A stretch of DNA of 64,000 nt, taken from Microdochium bolleyi. Lineage: Eukaryota > Ascomycota > Sordariomycetes > Xylariales > Microdochiaceae. Below the pieces are notes generated by a model. That model saw nothing but the letters and a program-made list of their open reading frames with translations. It made no database searches and had not been told where the DNA came from. How positions within the stretch are numbered: position 1 is the first letter of the stretch; each line of letters begins with the position of its first letter. The DNA lies in contig KQ964248.1 in the NCBI GenBank assembly GCA_001566295.1, positions 2,604,001 to 2,668,000 of the forward strand, given 5' to 3'. Positions 40,726 through 50,158 of the stretch are shown here, piece after piece. Position numbers and translations under genes: made by a program.

Positions 40726-42015
40726 ATGGGCAAGCCTGTAGCCTCCAAGCCCGCGAAAGGCGGCGCCGGCTCCGCGTTCCGCGACGACCCCCGCGACGCC
40801 TCGGACGCCCTCTCGCTGCACACGAACCCGGAGTCCGGCAGCTCGCTCGACCCCTTCCACGACGGCGATGTCGACGATGACGCCCTCGACCTCCCGCCCA
40901 CGGACGATCTTCCGCCGAGCTACACAGACTCATACAGCGATGCCGCAGCCCCAGACGACATCAGCAGCACGACCGCCGCCGCCGCCAGCCACGTCCCCGG
41001 CGTGGGGGGACAGTACATGACGAATTACCACCTCTTCAACGTAGACGCCAGGACGGGCGCGTCGTTCTACATCGGCGCGCCGTTCGAGGACCCGGTCGTG
41101 CTCGAGAGGCACATCACGGAGCTCGCCAAGATCCCGCCGCAGCCGTACATCACAATGACAGGCACGCACACCGAGACAGTACGCGACAGCAAGGGCAAGA
41201 CGGAGCGCCGGACCATCACGGACTTTGACGTCTCCGTGGAGCTGACGCCGTTCCTGTACGCGGACCCGCAGCACCGGCGGTCCTGGATGACCCTGCGCAC
41301 GGCGGAGAACGGGGAGAAGACGCGGCGCGGGACGATTCTGCGCAAGCGCGCGCCCGGGGTCAAGTACGATTTCGAGGTCGGCGGCGCGGCGGAGCCGAGC
41401 CTGAGGGAGTGGTGCCACCGGTACGCCGCGAGCTCCGCGGGGCTGAAGTGCTTCGCGCTGCGGAGGCGGATGGTCGGGTTCGACGAGCTGTACGTCCGGT
41501 CGCAGCTCGAGGGCCTGATCCGGGCGGGCACGAGCTACCGCGGGCGGCTGGACATCCGCGTGGTGACCAAGGGGGAGCTGGTCGAGGTGTACAACGAGGC
41601 GCGGACGAACCGCTGGCGGCTGACGAGCTGGGTGCAATGGCTGTTCACGCTGACGCTGCTGTTCATCTTCTCGTGGCCGTACCTGTTCTTCCGGACGAAG
41701 CGGTGGGAGGTCGCCGTCGCGGAGTGGCCGTTCAGCCGGATCAACGAGGAGGCTGGTGCTGGTGAAGGGGACAGCGGCAGCAGGGAGTTCGTCAGCATCA
41801 GCGAGCAGCAGTGGTACAACATGTGGGCGCGCGCGATCCAGCGGGCGGTCCTGGCGCGCCGGCAGGGCACGCTCAACCAGCAGGACCTCGCCGAGGCGGA
41901 GCAGCAGGCGCCGGCGTTCAGCTCGGGCAACCAGACCGTGGACGGGCTGTTCCGCGCGGGGCTGGGCGCGATGAACGAGGTCAATCGGCACCTGGGCTGG
42001 GGTGCTGACTCGTGA
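40726..42015 (+). CDS. Conserved-looking single-TM protein with PPSY motif
   Basis: 429 residues, no intron; I do not recognise a named family, though it resembles uncharacterised filamentous-fungal proteins. The N-terminal 100 residues are acidic and disordered and carry DDLPPSYTDSYSD (PPSY at 63-66), a PY motif of the type bound by WW domains of Nedd4/Rsp5 ubiquitin ligases. A folded region follows (about 95-300), with FNVDARTGASFYIGAPF and repeated charged beta-like segments. One membrane helix spans about 302-324 (WVQWLFTLTLLFIFSWPYLF). The C-terminal 100 residues include EQQWYNMWARAIQRAVLARR and an amphipathic end. The codons are very GC-rich. It is probably a tail- or single-anchored membrane protein with a cytosolic regulatory N-terminus. 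Confidence 0.75.
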   Translation: MGKPVASKPAKGGAGSAFRDDPRDASDALSLHTNPESGSSLDPFHDGDVDDDALDLPPTDDLPPSYTDSYSDAAAPDDISSTTAAAASHVPGVGGQYMTNYHLFNVDARTGASFYIGAPFEDPVVLERHITELAKIPPQPYITMTGTHTETVRDSKGKTERRTITDFDVSVELTPFLYADPQHRRSWMTLRTAENGEKTRRGTILRKRAPGVKYDFEVGGAAEPSLREWCHRYAASSAGLKCFALRRRMVGFDELYVRSQLEGLIRAGTSYRGRLDIRVVTKGELVEVYNEARTNRWRLTSWVQWLFTLTLLFIFSWPYLFFRTKRWEVAVAEWPFSRINEEAGAGEGDSGSREFVSISEQQWYNMWARAIQRAVLARRQGTLNQQDLAEAEQQAPAFSSGNQTVDGLFRAGLGAMNEVNRHLGWGADS

Positions 42016-42641
42016 GGGGTTGAGAAATGGTCAGATTGGTGTCAACCTGCGATGTCCCGGGATGGCTTTTGGTCTCCTTTGTAGTCTCTCGCGTGCGAGA
42101 TCAGCTGTAGTCCCGTCTGCCTTGACCGTGTCAAAGCCATGACCTGGATCACAAGACTCCTACTTGCTTTAGCGTGAAGCGATAGCGTAGAATTTCTTAT
42201 TTCCGGACTTTGCAGGACGGACGCCCGTTCGCTGCTCTGGCTGTAACAACCTTGTGATGAGTGGCATAATCCAGAAGTCAGAAACGCGACTGTGTTGACT
42301 CGATGCAGGTTGCAGCTACCAAGAGCACTACCTCGCAGTAGACTCGAGGCCCTCGTCGTCTGCAGATGGCTTCGGACGAGATCACTTTTGCATCACTCTC
42401 CAGTTTAGGCCTCAAGTCTCCATCGGACCGCGTCTTTCTCTATCATCAACACAAGACTAATCGGTTCGCTCATCCGCCCTTCACCAGCGTAAGCTTCGAA
42501 CACTCACAGCGATCAGTGTATTACATCCGCACACGACAGCAGCGATACTAGAAATCGCCACTTCTTCATCCACCGGCGGGCCGCTACCACGACAGCGCTC
42601 ACCTCGAGTATTCATCACCGCCAACCGCCACACTGACCAAT
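42016..42641. other. Intergenic upstream of the broken 4-TM frame
   Basis: 626 nt. An ORF at 42366-42551 ends at a GTAAGC donor-like site (42489) and could be an upstream exon of the following frame, but its composition is not convincing. Confidence 0.4.
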
Positions 42642-43145
42642 ATGACATGGCGTTCGAGCGGCTTCTAATGCCTGACCTGCGCCGGCACGGGCAAGGTCAG
42701 GTGGCACTACATGGTGTACACCACAATAGCCATGCTCATGCTCGCCCTCGTCAACCTGTAGCTCAGTCACTGCAGCACCGATGCCCCCGACCCCGGTCTC
42801 TGCTACCGGCGGTCCTCGACCGTGACACGCTGGGCCTTTGTGCTGGCCCTTACGTGCTCGATGTCAAAGGCATCCGCCATGCACACGTGGATGCTGAGGC
42901 TGATGGGCCCGGCGCGCTGGTTCGTGTGCACGCTGCTCGGGGCCCTGGTGTCCCTCATGTTCACAGTGGTGGTCGCCACCCACGCGAACATCGACCGGGA
43001 CTTTCGGGTGCTCATGACCTGTCTGGGGTGGGCGTTCTGGGCCTCGGTCCTCGCGGTCTGGGTGCTCCTGTGTATGCTCCGGCTAGTGTGTGGAGTGAGG
43101 ATGCAGGGATGTGATGACGAGGAGGAGCAGAGGGACATGTTCTAG
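42642..43145 (+). pseudogene. Four-TM membrane protein frame broken by TAA and TAG
   Basis: One reading frame from the ATG at 42642 to the stop at 43143 encodes four hydrophobic helices but contains two internal stops: TAA at 42666-42668 and TAG at 42759-42761. Helix 1 (HYMVYTTIAMLMLALVNL) ends directly at the TAG. Helices 2-4 follow in the same frame (RWAFVLALTCSMSKASAM, WFVCTLLGALVSLMFTVVVA, LGWAFWASVLAVWVLLCMLR), with a Cys-containing loop between helices 1 and 2. Codons on both sides of the stops are strongly GC-ending, as in real genes here. The TAA could be removed by an intron ending at GGTCAG (about 42699), and the TAG by a 51-nt GTACAC...CTCAG intron (42716-42766) that would delete helix 1. 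A degraded gene is the simplest reading. The layout is MARVEL-like, without sequence proof. Confidence 0.5.
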
Positions 43146-43718
43146 CGCTCGCGGTCTTGTCGGCATTCCGACAGTAGTTGGACTGGCATAAAATCCCACT
43201 GGAGGACACACTGTCTGTGTTGTCGGGTGAATGACGCTCAAAGGTCGTTGATTGGCCCCGCGTCTTCCACGCAGGAGAAAACGACGAGCATGCCCAGCAG
43301 GAGTATAGGCTGTGTTATCAGAAGGATGCCGGTCTGACAAAAGATCAATGGATGGCATCATTTAGCTCCGGGACGATGCCGATCATTGACAGGGGGGTTG
43401 GAGGCTGTGTGGGAGCCAGCCTGCTATTAATAGACACATGGGAATGATTGTATGCCACATTACCAAGACAGTCACCGACGCAAGGCTCTCAGATGGTATA
43501 TGCCTTGCTCGCAGGAACTGCCTGCCGCTCTCTCTTGTGCTGCATTAATTGCTGTTGCCTACTTTGAGTATCTATCCCTACAGACCTCCGAGAGTTCTTG
43601 CCCATTGAGTTGATATTCGGGGCCGTGGTAGACTGTCTGAAGAGACCCAGCAAGCCAGGACCAACACTCAAACATTACCAGATTCGAATGAAACATCCAA
43701 AATAAACAACAAAGGACC
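43146..43718. other. Intergenic between the two 4-TM frames
   Basis: 573 nt, AT-richer in the centre, no supported gene; presumed promoter of the gene at 43719. Confidence 0.55.
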
Positions 43719-44438
43719 ATGGCAGCGTACAGCACCGACGCCATGGGGCAATATGCGTCTCTCGCATCCGACCGTACTCTTCGAGAGTCCGCAGTCGACA
43801 ACGGCAGCACTCTGCCGACAACTCCACCCCAACCCATCCCGCTCGTAACGACGCGGCAGCAGCTCAACGTCGCGCTCCCCCTCGCCGCGCTTCTCACCAT
43901 CGTCTTGTCCATCAACGTCGTCGGCGGCCTCCTCCACGAGCCCAAGCCGCCCTTCTTCAGCGGCTACATCGGCTCCACGCCAATCTTCGGCTTCACCACC
44001 ATCATGTCGCTCTGGTTCGGCATCCCGCTCCTCGTCTGCCTGAGTCGCATGGTGACGGACATGGGCGCGAGCTTCCTCGCCGGCGTCACCGGCGCGGCGG
44101 TGGTCCTGCCGGTCCTGTACGCTGTCGGGGTCGGCCGGGGCGATGTCGGGGTCGTTTTGACCTGGGCGGGGCCGTCGTTCTGGCTATTTTTAGGGCTGGA
44201 TCTGAGGTACAAGGTCGGCGTGAAGCTCACGGGCTGGCTTGCAGGTGTTATTGACAGGAAGCATGGCATGGGGAGGTCTGCGGTCGATCCTGAGCTCGGG
44301 GACTATGTGCGGCTGCCGGTCACGGCTGACGACGGACGGGATGTGGATGATCGGCCCCCGAGCTATGACGGGATCACGACGGCTGGCGGTGACCCCTCAC
44401 AGCACGGTGCAGCTGGGAGCAGCGCGCGGGCGAAATGA
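43719..44438 (+). CDS. Four-TM membrane protein with C-terminal PPSY motif
   Basis: 239 residues, no intron, ACCATGGC start. A polar N-terminus of about 45 residues is followed by four hydrophobic segments near 48-72, 86-110, 116-140 and 145-175 (for example VALPLAALLTIVLSINVVGG and MGASFLAGVTGAAVVLPVLY). The cytosolic tail ends with DDRPPSYDGITTAGG, again a PY motif. I do not recognise a family. The PY motif suggests ubiquitin-dependent sorting by a Nedd4/Rsp5-type ligase (inference). It follows the broken 4-TM frame on the same strand and converges with the 7-TM gene at 44624. Confidence 0.7.
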   Translation: MAAYSTDAMGQYASLASDRTLRESAVDNGSTLPTTPPQPIPLVTTRQQLNVALPLAALLTIVLSINVVGGLLHEPKPPFFSGYIGSTPIFGFTTIMSLWFGIPLLVCLSRMVTDMGASFLAGVTGAAVVLPVLYAVGVGRGDVGVVLTWAGPSFWLFLGLDLRYKVGVKLTGWLAGVIDRKHGMGRSAVDPELGDYVRLPVTADDGRDVDDRPPSYDGITTAGGDPSQHGAAGSSARAK

Positions 44439-44623
44439 TTTTAATCAAAGGCTCGAAGCCCTTGTCAATTTGTTACCAGCAGTGATACAGCAGGACGACA
44501 GCAAATATAGAGCTGAACGAAAGCAAAAGGAAAGCGAAGCAAAAGTAAACAGAAAGTAGTTGAGTCTGTCCCCTCGCTGCTGATTATCCTCCGACCGCCT
44601 CATCTGGCCTCGACTCCGTACAG

Positions 44624-45855
44624 TTACTCCGAAGTGGCGGTCTTCGATGTGCTCTGACGCTCACCGTCAAACGCATTCGCCGATCTGGGTGGAACCTCCA
44701 CGGCTGTTCGGGAAGAGTCGAGACTCGCGCTCCTCAGGGTCGTCCCAGAAATGCTCTGGAGCTCAAAGCCATCCTTGTCGGGCGTGCCGCCGACACTCTC
44801 GGGCCGAGCAGCCTCCAGGTCCGCGAGCCAACTCGGCCCAGCACCGCTTGCAGCCTCACGTCTGGGCTCGGGGGCCACTCCCTCTGAAGAGAATCGACTC
44901 CGCCAGCGGGCCGCGCTGAGAAGGACCGGCACGAGCATGGAGAGCAGAAAGTAGATCTGGATACCCGTGAACTCCCGGTCCCCATTTGCATAAGCCCGAG
45001 CGTCGTCGCTGTCGTTGTCGTAGTGGAGTCCTGCTCCGATGCCGAATGCCGGCGCCACGAAGATCATGGGCAGCAGGTGGGACATGGCGCCGAGGGCGTA
45101 CAGACCCTGCGCGAGACGCCAGAGGCGGTAGTCAGGACGGTCCCCTGTGCGGAAGTGGGCCGTGTGGATGAGGGTGATGCAGAAGCCCAGGACGTTGATC
45201 CCGGTAAAGATGCTGGCCACGCAGCTCCAGAGGGGGTCGGATGGAGACGAGTCGTCTGGCCTGCCCACGAGCCAGGCGCAGCTGGTGGGAGACGGGTCTT
45301 CGGCGCCCAGACCGGCGTACATCCGGATGACCAGGCCCGTGTAGATGAGAGATAGGATGAGGCTGGTGGCAGCGGGGATGGTCCAGTAGCACCAGCGCCG
45401 CGCTGTGTTCAGCTTGCCGAAGGCGGCGAGGACCGCGAGATGGAGGTTGTTGGTCGAGGTGGTCATGAGGCTGAGCATCGAGAGCAAGACGAACTGGTAT
45501 GGCTGCAGCCGGTATCCCTGCAAGAGTCCCTGGACTTGGATGCCGATGCCCATGAAGGTCTGCCACTCGCAGAAGTCGCCCAGGACTGCCTGGAACTTGG
45601 GCAAGTCGTTGGATAGCCCGCGCTTCTTCGCCACCATCAGGACGGCACTTGAAAGGAAGATGACGAAGCTTGAGATCATGAAGAAGAACAGTACCTGCGC
45701 GAGTGATCAGCATTGTTTGAAGGTGTGCGTTTGGACAGGGAACGGGAACTTACGCCGATGCCAGTGACGCCGGTATCATTTTGGGTCCTGTCCGCCACAA
45801 AGGCGGCACAGTATTCAGTGACGTTGATGGCGGCAGTCGAGACGGTGGTTTCCAT
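44624..45855 (-). CDS. Seven-TM receptor-like integral membrane protein
   Basis: Two exons, 45855-45754 and 45694-44624 (59-nt intron, GTAAGT donor, CGCAG acceptor); 390 residues. The first exon encodes a short outside N-terminus with two possible N-glycosylation sites (NVTEYC and NDTG) and one Cys. Seven hydrophobic helices follow, starting VLFFFMISSFVIFLSSAVLM, with a conserved-looking FCEWQTFMGIGIQVQGLLQG segment between helices 1 and 2. The last 100 residues are a Ser/Thr/Glu-rich cytosolic tail. This layout is that of fungal 7-TM receptor-like proteins, but I cannot assign a ligand or G-protein class. The intron is needed because the second exon alone would start inside helix 1. Confidence 0.72.
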
Positions 45856-47522
45856 CTTGTTGTAGAATTTGAGTAGTTATTCAGGGGGATGTTTGTTTTT
45901 CGTTGGCTCTCTCTTAGAATCCAGACCAGGACTTGATATATGGCTCACTCCTTCGTGGGAGCCGGCCAATGTGCATGGATGGAAACCAGTCGGAGAAAGG
46001 CACCGCAACATACTCCCATGTGGGCTGGTTCGGATGAGCAGAAAGTTAGCACGGGCTGCTCGAACCACAAACATTCAGGTTCTGGTACTTTGCCCAGAGA
46101 TCCGCACATATCGTACAGATTATTGGTAATCTCAACCATTTCGGAGGCGAGAAAACTACAAGGCTGCCAGCCATGACTGTCTTTCTACTCACTTCCTTAC
46201 ACGAGAACATCGCGGTTTGTTCCTGTCTACTGCCTCTACAGGCGCCGAGAGATCTGACGGCATTAGAATTGACGACTTGACTGTCAGTGGACAAGTCGAG
46301 ATGGCTAACAATCTGTCAGAAAGCCGTACGACCAGTGATTAGGGGCTAGAGACTTGCCTTCCGACACTTACCAATAACTGCTTTGCTCGAAATTTTACAG
46401 CTCATCCCAGATTTGAAGCAATTAGGGCTGGAGATCGAAACTGCCATTCTTTCCGAATTTCATTACACACGGCCCGCAGTGCTGGAATCTTCCGTTACCA
46501 ACACCGAAGCTTGAGCGGTCGGGGTACCAATTCGCGTCTTCCGACTGGGGCCTGAGCAGCTCGCCTACCAACCCCACGGACATAGCATCACGGCCATGAA
46601 ACAGCTATGCCTGTCAATCTTGAAGATGTTGCCACTGCATCAGATTGGAAGCTGCCGGTCAGCATCAAAAATTGTACACAAAACTGCTCCGCGACAAGTG
46701 CACGGGTCTCGAGATCCCGCGCTACTGCCCCTCCTCTGCTTCTTGTATAACGCCTTCAACGCCATCGACAGTCTGAAGTGCTCGCCACAGCTACCAGACT
46801 TATCATGCGGCGGTACAACGCTATACGAACGCAGCTCTGGAGGTCAGACCGACCGGCAATTTCCCTAAATCCTCGCGATTTACATGACGAGCTGCGATTC
46901 CAGGTGGCGGTAATTTATTGACCTGGTGCTGATTCGCACGTGGGGAACTTTGTGCTCCTCATGGCTAGGCCCTGCGACGGGGTCTGGTGGTGGCGACACA
47001 GCGATCCTTGAGGGGCGGAGCGGCTCGCCACTCTAGCCATGTTATTGGCAGCAGGCAATTATAGGATGCGGATGGTTTCCAAACAGGAGGATTGGAACGA
47101 TCTTCCGAAATTCAGTCTCATTGGGATGGGACGGTTAAGTCGATCTAGACAATCGGCACATGGCTCACTGAGTCTGGGCACAAATGCGACCAACTATCTT
47201 GGCTGATGGAGCACACTTTATTTCCATTATACAGGCGTAACAATATAAGACTGAGCTGTTTATGTACTATTAGTTAATATATGGACTTGAAAGAGGAAAA
47301 ATGCAGTGGTCTATGTGTAAATGGACTCTGTACAAAAAAGAAAAGATTGCAGCAGACTTGAAGGTCTGACACTTTTAAGCGCGTATATACAGTCCGACGA
47401 ACTTTTGTATGGGAATTCAGGGTGCTATGCAGATTTCTTCAAATCATGACAACGGAGCCAAATGTTCTTGAGAAGGAGAAAGAATCAAGAAAAGGGGGTG
47501 CGTCCACAACGAGGAACAGCTT
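45856..47522. other. Gene-poor interval upstream of the 7-TM gene
   Basis: 1.7 kb. The part next to 47522 (about 47200-47500) is AT-rich and is probably the GT2 3' UTR. The ORF at 46596-46868 lacks a motif. No supported gene. Confidence 0.5.
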
Positions 47523-50158
47523 CTAGTGAGATTTGCCAGTCGGCGGCAGGGCAGTCTCTTCGTCATCAGCTACAGCCCTCGTCTTGCCCCAGCTGATGGA
47601 GTCGGCATTCCACAGTGCGTAGAACATGATGATGACATTCATGAACGGCGATGCGACGAGGTAGACGAAGTAGCCAATGACGAAGCGGATGCGGGAGATG
47701 GTGTTGTGCGGGAACCAGAGAACGATGAGGAATGACCAGACCTGTAGGTATCTTGTTAGGATGATTGGACCACACAATGGGAGGCAGCGAGCTGCACTAG
47801 AGAGTTGATGACTTACGTATCGGAACAACAAGACGGAGAGAAGTCCCAAAGTGACGTTGTGGTCAAAGACCTTGAGTCCGATGCGGCCGATGGCAATGAA
47901 CAGCGTGAACACGGCCGTCAGGACAAACGGGCCGATCCACCAGGTAATCACCGTGATGAGCGAGCAGATGCGCTCGATCCAGATGATGCCCGGGCGGAAG
48001 ATCATGACGAACTCGTTGGACTTGCTGCCCAGGGCCCAGCGCTTGCGCTGCGAGAGGTACACTGGCCACGACTGGGGCGCCGTGGTGTACGCGCGGGCGC
48101 GCAGGGCCTGCCGGGTCTGCGACTCGGGGAAGTTGGAAAAGATGATGCTCGCGTGGATCGAGTCCTCCGAGTACACGCCCATGATCTGGCTGGTGATGTT
48201 GTCGCAGGGGGGAGGCACGTAGCCGAAGCGATGCCGCAGGACGACGTCGCCGAACGTGGCTTCCTCGATGCGGATGAGCTGGCAGCAGCCTGGGCGATCG
48301 TTGTGGTCAGTGATGGTTCTTTAGGCTCGCCGATGGATGAGGATTGGAGTTTGGCTCACCTGGCAAGCAATTCACCTTGCCGGAACATCTTGATTGGAAC
48401 TGGCGTCTCAGCCCCTGAGTCATGTTGTACTCGGTGTTTTGTAGCAAATTCCTGGATATGTCTTGTCAGCATATGGTTCCTGGGACGTGCGTGGATCAGA
48501 CGAAACTTACCATAGACCCCAGGGATGCTCATCAAACTTGACCAGGACCGCGCCGCAGACACCCACGACCTTGGGCCCACCGCGTCTCATCTCCTTGACA
48601 AGCTCAAAGACACAGTCTTCATCAAACTCGGTGTCGCCGTCCATGCCACACAGGTAGTCGACCGTGTCGAGACCGTAGTCAGTGAACACGGAGCCGATGT
48701 AGTCAAAGAGCTCCGGGTTGAAGATGGTGCCCAACTCCTCGGAGCGGTTCTTGTAGTGCCACAGGAAAGACCGCGCGAAGCACAGACTGTCCCGCTTGCC
48801 CTGGTTATAACGCTTGCCGACAATGAGGTAGGGGACGCCCTTGTACAGGCCGTGCTGCACTTTGACGGGCATATAGAAGCCGTCGCGGGCGCAGTAGCCG
48901 TTCTCGAACTCGACCCGGGTGCCACCCGCCAGCATGTCGTCCATCAGGAAATCCTGCGTCGATTTTGGCTCGCCAGGCGCCTTGGCCTGGCCGTCTACCA
49001 CGACGAAGATGAGGCGGGGATGGTGGTCAATCTTGATCTGACGGCAGAGCGACTCGAGAGATGTTCCGACCTCGGCGCGGTCCTCATTGTAGCAGGGCAG
49101 GAGCATGACAATCTTCTCGGGGTTCTCGGGACACTCGTCCTTGATATTGAGCAGCCATCGCTTGCCGGTTGTGTATGCGGCGGAGATAGTGATGGACACG
49201 GCAAAGAAGACCTGGGTAAAGGTGTTGAGGCAGAGGAAGGGGAGGAAGATGTAGTAGTACTCGTGGTAGGTCAGGCCTGCCCAGATGAGCGCAGCGTTGG
49301 TAGCGAGCATGCCCGTGAGGAGTATCCACTTCTGCAAGCTAAGGAGCTGACGCCCGACGCGACGGAGCTCATTCTCGGAGTCCCATGGCTTTACGAGCTT
49401 CTCTTGCGATATAGTGCTTTGAAAAGAGCCTGAACTTGATGTCGAGCCATGGTTGCGTTGAAGTGACTACGGCGTGTCAGAGACTTTCTATACTCCTAAC
49501 GGGCCGCGGATATGTGACTTACAGGAATCAAGGGCTTCCATGGATCATAGACGACGTCCTCTGACTGGCGCGCTTTGGGCGTCCAGGAGAAGCTGTACCT
49601 CTGAGACCACCGTCGAAGGGGTGTACCGGCCACAGGCAAGCCAGAGTCTGAGGGGCCAAGCTCCTCGCATCCAGTCTTAGGTTCGTTGGTGGCTGCAGGA
49701 GCAGGATCAGCAGTGGCGACATGGTCCGCTGTATTCGAGATGGTGCTCTCGGATCGTCCTCGCCACGACCAAATGGAGAAGGCTCGACGAGAAGGTCTGC
49801 GACTTGCAGATGGAGTTGGCTCTGGAGATTGTTGCTGCTCCTGGCTAGGCTCAGAAACATGTTCTGGTGTCTCCTCAGCCTGCGTAGGCAAGACAGGCGT
49901 TGGGTGCTGCTCGGGAAACTCAAAATTGGCCAAAGGGTCATCACACTCGACGATTGGCGTGTGGCCATGTGTCCAGGACCATGAGGACAACGCTTGGCCC
50001 GGACGGTGCAATCTGGGGCGCGCTATGCTCAGGGACCGCCGGGGCGTGGTGATGGGGGACTCGTCGTCAGAGGCTGAGATGGAGCTGTTACGGCGTGAAG
50101 GCGCAACCAGCCTTGGGAAACGAGCCGCGTCCGAAGACGTCTTTGGCGAGGGGCCCAT
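47523..50158 (-). CDS. Chitin-synthase-like GT2 polysaccharide synthase
   Basis: Five exons on the minus strand: 50158-49523, 49466-48511, 48451-48360, 48289-47817 and 47741-47523 (introns 56, 59, 70 and 75 nt). The product has 791 residues. The N-terminal 210 residues are Ser/Pro-rich and disordered. Two helices (about 258-276 and 283-307) precede the catalytic region: LLPCYNED (about 333), VVVDGQ (367-372), KRYNQGKRDS (about 430), MDGDTEF with the DGD at 488-490, NTEYNMTQG after the second junction, NCLPGCC, YSEDS (603-605) and the acceptor motif QRKRW (642-646). Four or more helices close the protein. These are chitin-synthase hallmarks, but EDS replaces the usual EDR and the N-terminus lacks a myosin or cytochrome-b5 part. 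A divergent (class VI/VII-like) chitin synthase or a related polymer synthase in the plasma membrane fits. The donor polymer is unproven. Confidence 0.87.
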
